Shown here: positions 1 through 6,957 of the stretch, piece after piece
Numbering within the stretch: the first letter of the stretch is position 1
How the letters are laid out: every line of letters begins with the position of its first letter
Assembly (NCBI RefSeq): GCF_029436685.1
Contig: NZ_JAROCY010000006.1
Location: forward strand, 1-64,000
DNA: 64,000 bases
Direction of reading: 5' to 3'
DNA from: Novosphingobium cyanobacteriorum
GTDB lineage: Bacteria; Pseudomonadota; Alphaproteobacteria; Sphingomonadales; Sphingomonadaceae
Notes under the pieces: model-generated
Databases searched by the model: none
Seen by the model: the letters and a program-made list of their open reading frames with translations, nothing else
What the model was told of the DNA's origin: nothing
Translations under genes and position numbers: made by a program

Positions 1-4
1 CCAC

Positions 5-67
5 CGGTTGTCTGGTCCGCTCTCCGGTCGGGGCTGCGCCCCTCCCTACGATCAGACCAGACAACCG
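5..67. repeat. 13-bp perfect inverted repeat with inner hairpin
   Basis: CGGTTGTCTGGTC at 5-17 is repeated as its exact reverse complement at 55-67, 37 bases apart. Inside the loop, GGGGC-TGC-GCCCC (30-42) forms a second small hairpin. There is no T-tract, so a simple terminator is unlikely. It could be a protein-binding site or a cruciform element near the replication module; the function is not known. Confidence 0.6.
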
Positions 68-73
68 ATCCTA

Positions 74-120
74 CCGGCCATCATAGTCGCCGCTCAACCG
101 GCCATCGTAGTTGTCGCCGC
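74..120 (+). repeat. Two imperfect tandem repeats (20 and 23 bp)
   Basis: CCGGCCATCATAGTCGCCGC (74-93) is followed four bases later by a copy at 98-120 that differs by one substitution and a three-base insertion. The copies start 24 bases apart, the same spacing as the iteron-like repeats inside the replication gene downstream, although the sequence differs. Function unknown. Confidence 0.55.
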
Positions 121-272
121 GCACGCAAATCCTGTTCCGGACCGACAGCATGGATCGCGCACGTTGGCAGGATGCTTCCGCCCGCCACGCCATCAAGTCG
201 CTCTTGCGCGATGCCCGCGCGCTGATTTCGGGCGGCTATCTTCGCTTGCTCCGGCATCGCCGGCGATCCTGA
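111..272 (+). pseudogene. Possible remnant of a longer ICE protein
   Basis: The frame is open from 111 after a TAG stop at 108-110 and ends at TGA 270-272, about 53 codons. An ATG lies at 150 and would give 40 residues. The end is basic with the pattern ARALISGGYLRLLR, which recalls the tail of DUF2285-type proteins found near this place in related elements; that resemblance is from memory. It could equally be a chance frame. Confidence 0.25.
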
Positions 273-405
273 CCATCGCCGCGCCGGTGGGCGAAATTGA
301 TACCCCCCAAATTCGCCCTCCACCCTACCGGTCTCGCTTCGCCATCGTGGCCTTTGTCCGCCGCTCCTCGCCGGCGGTCTCAACGAACCCACGAAAGGCC
401 GTCCT

Positions 406-687
406 ATGCGACCCGATCTCGCCGTCCTGCCGCCGCGCTTTCTACGCACCAAGGAAGCCGCTGAATTCCTGAGCCTTTCGGCGCGCACGCTCGAAAAGCA
501 CCGCACCTACGGCACCGGCCCCGCTTACAAAAAGCTCGGCGGCCGTGTCGTCTATGCCGTCGATGACCTCCAGGCCTGGGCCGAGCGCGGCGCCGTCACG
601 TCGACGTCGGACCCGCGCGGCCTCGTCCTTCCCGCCAAGCGCCATCCGCTCGCCCCTGTCGCCCAAACCAGCCGCTACGCGCGCTGA
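406..687 (+). CDS. Excisionase/AlpA-like helix-turn-helix protein
   Basis: A 93-residue DNA-binding protein. Residues 14-60 form a MerR/excisionase-type winged HTH: 'RTKEAAEFLSLSARTLEKHR' then a G-P-A-Y-K-K-L turn, a 'GGRVVYAVDDLQAW' wing and a closing helix. Such small HTH proteins usually precede the rep-par module of alphaproteobacterial ICEs and may regulate it or act as recombination directionality factors. The stop lies 12 bases before the replication gene, so the two are probably co-transcribed. The C-terminal 30 residues are unstructured. A second protein of this class lies beside the integrase at 22731. Confidence 0.8.
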   Translation: MRPDLAVLPPRFLRTKEAAEFLSLSARTLEKHRTYGTGPAYKKLGGRVVYAVDDLQAWAERGAVTSTSDPRGLVLPAKRHPLAPVAQTSRYAR

Positions 688-699
688 GCGGCTTTTCGA

Positions 700-1836
700 A
701 TGGCGGCGCGGCACCGGACCAACTCCGAGCGCGGACAGCTCGATCTGTTCCGGGCGCTCCCCGGTGATTTCGCTGCCCGAGACGCGCAGGATCTCATGGC
801 CTATCCGTTCTTTTCTCTCTCGAAGTCCCATCGCGTCACGCCGATCGATTTCACTTCTGGCGACGTCGCGATCCGCGTCGAAGCCGTGCCCGATCACGGC
901 ATGGCGACGATCTGGGACGCCGATATCCTGATCTGGGCCGCGAGCCAGATCGTGGAGGCGCGCGACGCGGGGCTTCGCACCTCGCGCCTGATGGCCGCCA
1001 CTCCCTACGAAATCCTGCGATTCATCGGTCGCGGCACCAGCCTGCGCGACTATCAGCGTCTCAAGGCCGCGCTCGATCGGCTTCAGTCCACGACGGTCTG
1101 TACCTCGATCCGCCAGCCCGCCGAGGGTCGTCGTCACCGCTTCTCCTGGATCAATGAGTGGAAGGAGCGCACCGACCGCGATGGCCGCCCGGACGGGATC
1201 GAGATGATCCTGCCGGACTGGTTTTATCAAGCCGTCCTGCAGGACGCGCTCGTACTCACCATCGACCGCGCCTACTTCGATCTCGACGGCGGCCTCGAAC
1301 GCTGGCTCTACCGCATCGTGCGAAAGCACGGCGGCCGTCAGCGCCATGGCTGGCGTTTCGACTTTCGGCATTTGCACCAAAAGTCCGGCGCGCTTTCGCC
1401 GTTCAAGCGCTTCGCCTTCGAGCTGCGCGACATCATCCGGCGTCAACCCTTGCCCGGCTATCGATTGTTTCTCGAAGTCGAGATCGGCGGCCGCTCGCTG
1501 CTCGCTTTCGAGCCTTCGCCACCCTGTGGAAACCCTGTGGATAGCGTCGTGCCATCGGGAACCCGAAGGCATGTGCCAACAGGAACCCGCCTATCGTGCC
1601 AGCAGGAACCCAAATCGGGTCTAAGCCCAAGTCCTGCAACGAAAAATCGCGCCCCTAACTTAGAATCTAACAAAGAATCTAACTTTTTGCTGCGCGCGCG
1701 CGACGTGGAAAACCTCATCCACGAGGCTGTCAGCGCTCTCGATGCGACTCCGAAATCCCGCCGTCATTCGGCTCGGCAGACCCGTCACGACGCTCCGCAA
1801 CTGCCTCTCGATGACCATTCGGGAGGCGAGCCGTGA
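700..1836 (+). CDS. repA: RPA-type plasmid replication initiator
   Basis: A 378-residue initiator of the RPA family, expected to bind iterons and open the origin so the excised element can replicate. The conserved body is residues 10-275: 'RGQLDLFRALPGDFAARDAQ' near the start, 'LMAYPFFSLSK', a central 'GRGTSLRDYQRLKAALDRLQ' and 'LERWLYRIVRKHGGRQ'. After about residue 280 the protein becomes low-complexity and polar. That stretch is exactly where the DNA carries DnaA-box-like sites, three iterons and an AT-rich repeat, so the coding sequence probably doubles as the origin. The last codons overlap the parA start (GTGA), which suggests translational coupling. Confidence 0.85.
   Translation: MAARHRTNSERGQLDLFRALPGDFAARDAQDLMAYPFFSLSKSHRVTPIDFTSGDVAIRVEAVPDHGMATIWDADILIWAASQIVEARDAGLRTSRLMAATPYEILRFIGRGTSLRDYQRLKAALDRLQSTTVCTSIRQPAEGRRHRFSWINEWKERTDRDGRPDGIEMILPDWFYQAVLQDALVLTIDRAYFDLDGGLERWLYRIVRKHGGRQRHGWRFDFRHLHQKSGALSPFKRFAFELRDIIRRQPLPGYRLFLEVEIGGRSLLAFEPSPPCGNPVDSVVPSGTRRHVPTGTRLSCQQEPKSGLSPSPATKNRAPNLESNKESNFLLRARDVENLIHEAVSALDATPKSRRHSARQTRHDAPQLPLDDHSGGEP
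1525..1688 (+). other. Candidate replication origin (oriV) inside repA
   Basis: Within the 3' third of repA three origin parts lie in order. First come two DnaA-box-like sites, TGTGGAAAC (1525-1533) and TGTGGATAG (1536-1544; one mismatch to the reverse of TTATCCACA). Next are three 17-bp iterons (1548-1611). Last is an AT-rich patch (1655-1688) with three CTAAC units, two of them inside GAATCTAAC repeats 12 bases apart. The layout matches iteron origins. An origin inside a rep gene is known for repABC plasmids (within repC). Replication itself is inferred. Confidence 0.7.
1548..1611 (+). repeat. Three 17-bp iterons
   Basis: Copies are CGTGCCATCGGGAACCC (1548-1564), TGTGCCAACAGGAACCC (1572-1588) and CGTGCCAGCAGGAACCC (1595-1611). 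All share GTGCCA-N-C-G/A-GGAACCC. They start 24 and 23 bases apart and so are read in different frames of repA; conservation is therefore at the DNA level, not the protein level. They are the likely binding sites of the RepA encoded around them. Confidence 0.8.
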
Positions 1837-2486
1837 TCGTTGCGCTCCTCAATCAGAAGGGCGGCGTCGGCAAAACGACGCTCGCACTCAACCTTGCCGG
1901 AGAATGGGCCGGAAAGGGGAAGAAGGTGACGCTGATCGACGCGGACCCGCAAGGGTCGGCGCTCGATTGGTCGCAGGCGCGCAGCCGCGAAGGCCTTACG
2001 CGCTTGTTCGGCGTCGTAGGCCTGGCGCGCGACACATTGCACCGCGAAGCGCCGGAGCTGGCGCGAGACGCTGACGTCGTCGTGATCGACGGGCCGCCGC
2101 GCGTCGCCGGGTTGATGCGATCCGCGTTGCTCGCCGCCGATCTCGTGCTGATCCCCGTTCAGCCATCGCCGCTCGACGGTTGGGCGTCTGCCGAGATGCT
2201 GGCGCTCGTCGCCGAGGCGCGCATCTATCGCCCCGATCTCGCCGCGCGCTTCGTGCTCAACCGCTGCCCGGCCCGCACCGTGCTTGCGCGCGAGACCGCC
2301 GAGACGCTCGCCGATCACGATCCGCCGGTGCTCGCAGAGACCATCGGCCAGCGCGTGGCTTTTGCGGTGGCGGCGCAGTCCGGCCGCCTCGTCCAGGAAC
2401 TCGACGACGCCCAACCCGCCGGGCGCGAGATTGCGGCGCTGGCGAAAGAAATCGATCGGCTCGGCATGGGGAGGTCGGCGCGATGA
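1833..2486 (+). CDS. parA: ParA-type partition ATPase
   Basis: A 217-residue P-loop ATPase of the short ParA/MinD class, expected to segregate the element together with the RHH protein downstream. The deviant Walker A 'KGGVGKTT' is at residues 9-16, 'LIDADPQGSALDW' follows at about 37-49, and 'VVVIDGPPR' is the Walker B region. The start is GTG at 1833, overlapping the repA stop, with GGGAGG at 1821-1826 as ribosome-binding site. There is no N-terminal HTH, so it probably does not bind DNA by itself. Its stop overlaps the next ATG (ATGA). Confidence 0.92.
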   Translation: MIVALLNQKGGVGKTTLALNLAGEWAGKGKKVTLIDADPQGSALDWSQARSREGLTRLFGVVGLARDTLHREAPELARDADVVVIDGPPRVAGLMRSALLAADLVLIPVQPSPLDGWASAEMLALVAEARIYRPDLAARFVLNRCPARTVLARETAETLADHDPPVLAETIGQRVAFAVAAQSGRLVQELDDAQPAGREIAALAKEIDRLGMGRSAR

Positions 2487-2734
2487 GCGAACGCCCGAAC
2501 CGTCGCGGTTTCGCCGCCCGGCCCGCCAACCCCGAGCAATGGATCAAGGCCGCCGATGTCGCGCTGAGCGATCCCCGAAACGCTGGCTTCACCGCACGCC
2601 TCACCATCGACGTGACGCCCGATCTACGCGCCCGGATCAAGATCGCCGCCTTCAAACGCGGCGTCACGGTCGCCGAAGCCTTGCGCGAGCTTCTCGCCCG
2701 CGAATTTCCGACAATCGAAGGAGACCCATCATGA
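2483..2734 (+). CDS. Small RHH-like protein, probable ParA partner
   Basis: An 83-residue basic protein. The second half, 'RLTIDVTPDLRARIKIAAFK' then 'RGVTVAEALRELLAREF', has the strand-helix-helix pattern of ribbon-helix-helix DNA binders. In short ParA systems a small RHH protein of this kind is the centromere-binding partner and often represses the operon, so that role is proposed. It overlaps parA by ATGA at its start and the DUF2840 gene by ATGA at its end. The first 40 residues resemble no domain I know. Confidence 0.7.
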   Translation: MSERPNRRGFAARPANPEQWIKAADVALSDPRNAGFTARLTIDVTPDLRARIKIAAFKRGVTVAEALRELLAREFPTIEGDPS

Positions 2735-3252
2735 ATGGCGACGCGGCTTCCCGCGCACGTGGCGGCCCCATGCCGATGGCCGCGCGCGCCGATAACCTCA
2801 CACAGGTCGAACTGACCTGGGTGGAAAAGCGGATCGAGAACTGGATCAGATTCGGCCGTGAGACGCGCGAGCAAGTGCTCGACCGCCGCCGCCGCGTCTT
2901 CTTCTACCGCCCCGGCGCCGTCTTTGCGTTCGTTCGATGGGCGGCCAACGACTTCGGCACAATCCTCTCGCGCATCGACATCGTGCGCGCGATCACGCCA
3001 GGCGAGCCCTATCAAACGCTGCCGTTCGTGCGCCCCGGCGGCGAGATCCTGCTGAAGATCGAGGGCTGGCCCAAGGTCGAACAGGTGCTCCGCCACATCG
3101 ACGCCGTGGAAGCCGCCGGCGTCGATCCTTGTGAAGTCTGCCCCGATCACTGGCGTCACGTTCATCACCGCCTGACTGCTGGTCAGGAGCCGCGCGCCTA
3201 CACATCCGAGCGCCATGAGGCATGGCTGAAGCGCCGGAGGGTAGAAGGATGA
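2731..3252 (+). CDS. DUF2840 family protein of ICEs
   Basis: A 173-residue protein matching the DUF2840 family, which occurs almost only in proteobacterial ICEs between the parA module and traF. Recognisable stretches are 'LTQVELTWVEKRIENWIRFG', 'RPGAVFAFVRWAANDFGTI', 'YQTLPFVRPGGEILLKI' and 'CPDHWRHVHHRL'. The family has no assigned function. It overlaps the neighbours on both sides by four bases, so it is translated as part of the transfer operon. Confidence 0.88.
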   Translation: MNGDAASRARGGPMPMAARADNLTQVELTWVEKRIENWIRFGRETREQVLDRRRRVFFYRPGAVFAFVRWAANDFGTILSRIDIVRAITPGEPYQTLPFVRPGGEILLKIEGWPKVEQVLRHIDAVEAAGVDPCEVCPDHWRHVHHRLTAGQEPRAYTSERHEAWLKRRRVEG

Positions 3253-3794
3253 CCCGCTTTGGCTACGTCATGGCGACATATGCCGCGCTGATCGCCGTCG
3301 GCGTCGCGTCCTGTGTTCCCGTGCCCATCAAGCTGATCTGGAACGCGTCCGCCAGCACGCCGATCGGCTTCTACGATCTTGCGGCCACGCACGATCTGAA
3401 GCGCGGCGATCTCGTCGCAGTGATGCCGGAAAAGCCGCTCGCCGATTTCATCGTCGCGCGCGGCTACATCGGCCGCGGCGTGCCGCTGTTGAAGCATGTC
3501 GCGGCGCTTCCGGGGCAAACCGTCTGCCGTACCGGTCCCGCTGTGGCCATCGACGCCGCCTTCGTCGGCGACGCTCTCGAACGCGACTCACGCGGCCGCG
3601 CGCTGCCCGTCTGGCAGGGCTGCCGACGCATCGCCGACGGCGAAGTTTTCCTCATGAATACGGCCGTCGCCGACAGCCTCGATGGTCGCTACTTCGGCGC
3701 GCTTCCCGCGCGCGAGATCATCGGCAAAGCGACGCCACTTTACACCGACGAAGCCGGCGACGGCCGCTTCGTCTGGCGAGCCGCCACGCATTGA
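3249..3794 (+). CDS. traF: TraF-like S26 peptidase for pilin maturation
   Basis: A 181-residue serine peptidase of the S26/TraF family. In RP4, TraF processes and cyclises the TrbC pilin, and this element encodes a TrbC. An N-terminal membrane segment (about residues 5-27) is followed by 'IWNASASTPIGFYDL', which carries the catalytic Ser, and by 'LLKHVAALPGQTVC', which carries the catalytic Lys. The conserved 'GEVFLMN' block lies near the C-terminus. The ATG overlaps the DUF2840 stop. Confidence 0.9.
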   Translation: MTRFGYVMATYAALIAVGVASCVPVPIKLIWNASASTPIGFYDLAATHDLKRGDLVAVMPEKPLADFIVARGYIGRGVPLLKHVAALPGQTVCRTGPAVAIDAAFVGDALERDSRGRALPVWQGCRRIADGEVFLMNTAVADSLDGRYFGALPAREIIGKATPLYTDEAGDGRFVWRAATH

Positions 3795-3862
3795 ACGCCT
3801 CCCCATCGTCGGGAGCGGCCCCCGCCGATGGCTTCTTCAACCTCGCCGCACAGGAAAAGCCC

Positions 3863-4210
3863 ATGCCACAGATCGGCGCATTCACCCGCGAGAAGTCCTG
3901 CTTTTTTGGGCGGATCGAAACGCTCATCATCCGCCGCGATATTGTTCTCGTGCCCACGGACAACGCCGACGCCGAGAACACGCCGGATTACCGCGTCCAT
4001 GTCGCCGCCGACGGCGATGCCGAGCCTGGGGCTGAATGTGGCGCCGCCTGGAAACGAACCGGCGAGCGCGCCGGCGAATTCCTCGCGCTCGTCATCGACG
4101 ACCCCGCGTTGCCGCAGCCGATCCGCGCCAACCTGTTCCGCGACGACGCAAAGGGCGTCACCTGGTCTCTGCAATGGAGCCGTTCTTCCCGGCACGAGGG
4201 GAAAGATTGA
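3863..4210 (+). CDS. DUF736 family protein of ICEs
   Basis: A 115-residue member of DUF736, a family common in conjugative elements of alpha- and betaproteobacteria and without known function. Seen here are the start 'MPQIGAFTREKSCFFGRIET', the central 'DYRVHVAADG' and 'GAAWKRTGERAGEFLALVID', and 'PIRANLFRDD'. The ATG at 3863 is preferred over the TTG at 3791 because family members begin at this point and an AGGAAAAG precedes it. DUF736 proteins are small and mostly beta-strand. Confidence 0.85.
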   Translation: MPQIGAFTREKSCFFGRIETLIIRRDIVLVPTDNADAENTPDYRVHVAADGDAEPGAECGAAWKRTGERAGEFLALVIDDPALPQPIRANLFRDDAKGVTWSLQWSRSSRHEGKD

Positions 4211-4214
4211 CGCC

Positions 4215-4931
4215 ATGCGCCGCGCCGCACTCCTCCTCCTTTCCGGCCTGTCTTTCGCCTGTGGGATCGCGGATTTGGCCTTCGCTCAAGCGCCGAGCGC
4301 CATTCGGGTTTCGGCGCGCGATCCCTTCGGCGCTCACATCGCCGAAGCGGCGCAGCGTTTCCAACTCCCCGCCGCCTGGATACGCGCTGTCCTCGCCGCC
4401 GAAAGCAACGGAAACCCGCGCGCCGTATCGCCCAAAGGCGCGATGGGTTTGATGCAACTGATGCCCGCGACGTGGCAGACCTTGCGAATCCAGCACCGGC
4501 TCGGCGCGGACCCTTTCGATCCGCACGACAACATCATTGCGGGAGCGGCGTTCATCCGGCTGCTCTATGACCGCTACGGATCGCCCGGTTGGATCGCCGC
4601 CTACAACGCCGGTCCTGGTCGGTACGAAGCGTCCCTCAGGGGCCGCTCGCTGCCGCTGGAAACCCGTGCCTATGTCGCCGCCGTCGCGCCCAATCTCAGT
4701 GGCGACAGCAATCCGGGCGTCACTCTCGTTTCGGCGATGGACCCGCGAGCCTGGACGCGCTCGGCGTTGTTCGTCGTGCAGGAAACAGGCAGTTCGGCTG
4801 CCGATCCCGCGCCCGCCGAGCATCCATCCAGCGACCTCCCGACAAGGCCGACCGTGCGCGATGTTTCTGCCATCGTGCCGCAGTCGAACGGCCTGTTCGT
4901 CGCGCGATCCGGCCGAGGAATGGCGCAATGA
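4215..4931 (+). CDS. Conjugation-associated lytic transglycosylase
   Basis: A 238-residue periplasmic lytic transglycosylase that would open peptidoglycan for the transfer apparatus. A signal peptide ends near residue 25 ('LAFAQA'). The SLT domain has the catalytic Glu in 'AAESNGNPRAVSPKGAMGLM', then 'QLMPATW' and 'IAAYNAGPG'. The tail from about residue 160 is Pro/Ser-rich. It follows DUF736 by four bases and is the last gene before the candidate oriT. Confidence 0.9.
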   Translation: MRRAALLLLSGLSFACGIADLAFAQAPSAIRVSARDPFGAHIAEAAQRFQLPAAWIRAVLAAESNGNPRAVSPKGAMGLMQLMPATWQTLRIQHRLGADPFDPHDNIIAGAAFIRLLYDRYGSPGWIAAYNAGPGRYEASLRGRSLPLETRAYVAAVAPNLSGDSNPGVTLVSAMDPRAWTRSALFVVQETGSSAADPAPAEHPSSDLPTRPTVRDVSAIVPQSNGLFVARSGRGMAQ

Positions 4932-4958
4932 TCGCGCCGGTTCCTGATCGCACGATAG

Positions 4959-4999
4959 CGTGCCCCAGCGTGTCATGGAGTGCGCGAAAGGGGGGCACG
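4959..4999. repeat. 8-bp inverted repeat after the transglycosylase gene
   Basis: CGTGCCCC (4959-4966) pairs exactly with GGGGCACG (4992-4999). It lies between the transglycosylase stop and the oriT-like segment. Without a T-tract it is more likely part of the oriT architecture than a terminator. Confidence 0.45.
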
Positions 5000-5001
5000 G
5001 G

Positions 5002-5118
5002 CAACACGACCGGAGGATGGCAGGATAAAGGGCCGCGAGGTGCGGCGGTCGGCGGTCGTGTTGTTTCAATGGTTTATGCAGCGATTTCGCGATGTGCGGG
5101 TTTTTCTCGCACCTCGCG
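5002..5118 (-). other. Candidate origin of transfer (oriT)
   Basis: The bottom strand reads TATCCTGCC at 5027-5019, matching the YATCCTG|Y nic consensus of MOB-P relaxases (RP4, Ti). The site is enclosed by an 11-bp perfect inverted repeat, CAACACGACCG (5002-5012) and CGGTCGTGTTG (5053-5063). A second, 10-of-11 inverted repeat follows at 5088-5098 and 5108-5118. The relaxase gene starts 57 bases further on. Position, nic match and repeats agree; nicking is inferred. Confidence 0.75.
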
Positions 5119-5175
5119 ACCTCATCGTTTTCCGCGCATTTCCAATGGCTTGATAAGATGTGCGGGGTTTCGGCC

Positions 5176-6915
5176 ATGACCGGCGACAGCGAGTTCCGCG
5201 TCCGACCGGGCCGCATCCGCTCATCTGGAAAACAAGCCGCGCGGCCCTTCATCGCACAGGCGCTCGCCGCCGCGCGCAAGGCTGGTGCCGGGGTTTCACG
5301 CTCGGGCCGGATCGTCCCCGGCAACCGCTCGCGCTTCGGCAAGGGACAGCGCGCCAGCATTCAGGCAAACCGCCTTATCACTTCGCGCTCGCGAGGCGCT
5401 GTCGTCAAGGCGCGCGTCGTGCGCCAGAACGGCCGCTCGGCGCCGCTCGCCACCCATCTCAATTATCTTCGCCGCGAGGGCGTGACCCGGGACGGGGAGA
5501 AGGCTCGCCTGTTCGGTGCTGGCGGCGACGACGCGGACGGCCGCGCCTTCGCGGAGCGGTGCGAAGGCGACCGGCATCATTTTCGCTTCATCGTTTCGCC
5601 GGATGACGCGGCGGAGATGACGGACCTCAAATCCTTCACCCGAGATCTCGTCGGCCAGATGGAGAAGGACCTCGGCACGCGGCTCGAATGGGTGGGAGTC
5701 GACCACTGGAACACCGAGCATCCGCATATCCACTTGATCGTGCGCGGCGTCCGGGACGACGGCGAGAACCTCGTGATCTCCCGCGACTACATCAAAGATG
5801 GCATGCGCGACCGGGCGCGCGATCTTATCACCCAGGATCTCGGCCCGCGCAGCGATCTCGACATCCGCCGCGGCCTTGACCGGCAGGTGGACGCCGAGCG
5901 TTGGACACAGCTGGATCGCCAGCTCGTCCGCGACGGCCGCGATACCGGCGTCATCGATCTGGCGCCGGACCCGACGACCAAGCCCGACGAATATCACACC
6001 CAGAAGATCGGCCGCCTGCGCAAGCTGGAAACCCTCGGTCTCGCGGAGCAGGTCGGCCCCGGCCAATGGACGATCGCCGAGGACGCTGAGACGACGCTGC
6101 GGGCGATGGGCGAGCGTGGCGACATCATAAAGCGCATGCACCGCGCGCTTACCGAGCGTGGCATCGAGCGCGGCTCGGCCAGCTACGTCCTTGCGGCCGA
6201 GAGCCTTGAGGCGCCGATCATCGGGCGGCTCGTCGATCGCGGCCTCGATGATGAGCTGAAGGGCACGGCCTATGCCGTGGTCGATGGCGTCGATGGCCGC
6301 ACCCATCACATCAAGCTGCGCGATCTCGACGCCGCCGGCGACAGCGCAACAGGCTCGATCGTCGAACTGCGCAGGTTCGAGGATGCGAACGGCGAACGCC
6401 GCGTCGCGCTCGCCGTCCGTTCCGATCTCGACATCGACCGGCAGATCACCGCGACGGGCGCGACCTGGCTCGACCGTCAGAACATCGCGCGTGAGCCGGT
6501 CGCGCTGTCCGACGGCGGCTTCGGCGCCGAGGTGCGGGAAGCCATGCGCGCCCGCGCCGATCTTCTCGTCGAACAAGGCTTTGGCGAACGCCACGGCCAG
6601 CGCGTCACCTTCAACCGCAATTTGATCGAGACACTGCGCAAGCGCGAATTGGACGCGCTCGGCGAAAGGCTCGCCTCCGAAACCGGCCAGACCTTCAACC
6701 ATGCCACCAGCGGCGAATATGTCGCTGGTTCATATCGCCAGCGCTTCACGCTCGCCTCGGGCCGGTTCGCCATGATCGATGATGGCCTCGGCTTCCAGCT
6801 CGTGCCCTGGACGCCCTCTCTCGAAAAGCAACTCGGCCGCCATGTCTCGGGCGTCGCCCGCGACGACGGCGGCGTCGACTGGAGCTTCGGCCGCAAGCGC
6901 GGCGTCGGCCTTTGA
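5176..6915 (+). CDS. VirD2-like MOB-P relaxase with DUF3363
   Basis: A 579-residue relaxase expected to nick oriT and stay bound to the transferred strand. The catalytic Tyr is probably Y97 in 'THLNYLRREGV'. The metal-binding histidines lie in 'EHPHIHLIVRG' (H182, H184, H186). Residues from about 270 form the DUF3363-type C-terminal region of this family. The ATG at 5176 ('MTGDSEFRVRPGRIRS') is preferred to in-frame ATGs at 5092 and 5158 because relatives start there; the earlier starts would place the oriT hairpin inside the gene. Confidence 0.9.
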   Translation: MTGDSEFRVRPGRIRSSGKQAARPFIAQALAAARKAGAGVSRSGRIVPGNRSRFGKGQRASIQANRLITSRSRGAVVKARVVRQNGRSAPLATHLNYLRREGVTRDGEKARLFGAGGDDADGRAFAERCEGDRHHFRFIVSPDDAAEMTDLKSFTRDLVGQMEKDLGTRLEWVGVDHWNTEHPHIHLIVRGVRDDGENLVISRDYIKDGMRDRARDLITQDLGPRSDLDIRRGLDRQVDAERWTQLDRQLVRDGRDTGVIDLAPDPTTKPDEYHTQKIGRLRKLETLGLAEQVGPGQWTIAEDAETTLRAMGERGDIIKRMHRALTERGIERGSASYVLAAESLEAPIIGRLVDRGLDDELKGTAYAVVDGVDGRTHHIKLRDLDAAGDSATGSIVELRRFEDANGERRVALAVRSDLDIDRQITATGATWLDRQNIAREPVALSDGGFGAEVREAMRARADLLVEQGFGERHGQRVTFNRNLIETLRKRELDALGERLASETGQTFNHATSGEYVAGSYRQRFTLASGRFAMIDDGLGFQLVPWTPSLEKQLGRHVSGVARDDGGVDWSFGRKRGVGL

Positions 6916-6957
6916 CCCCTTCATCCAAGAACCTTTGCCACAAAAAGGAATTCAAGA

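Larger units (their letters stand above)
1..405. other. Left-edge stretch of the ICE without a confident gene
   Basis: No intact gene is convincing in these 405 bases; the long frames on both strands look like high-GC shadows. The stretch holds a 13-bp perfect inverted repeat, two imperfect tandem repeats and a possible truncated reading frame, each listed separately. It lies upstream of the HTH-rep-par module, so regulatory or leftover sequence is the likely content. Confidence 0.5.

Noticed and set aside
442..1572. 376-codon minus-strand frame over repA
   Set aside because: repA has clear family motifs; the minus frame has none.
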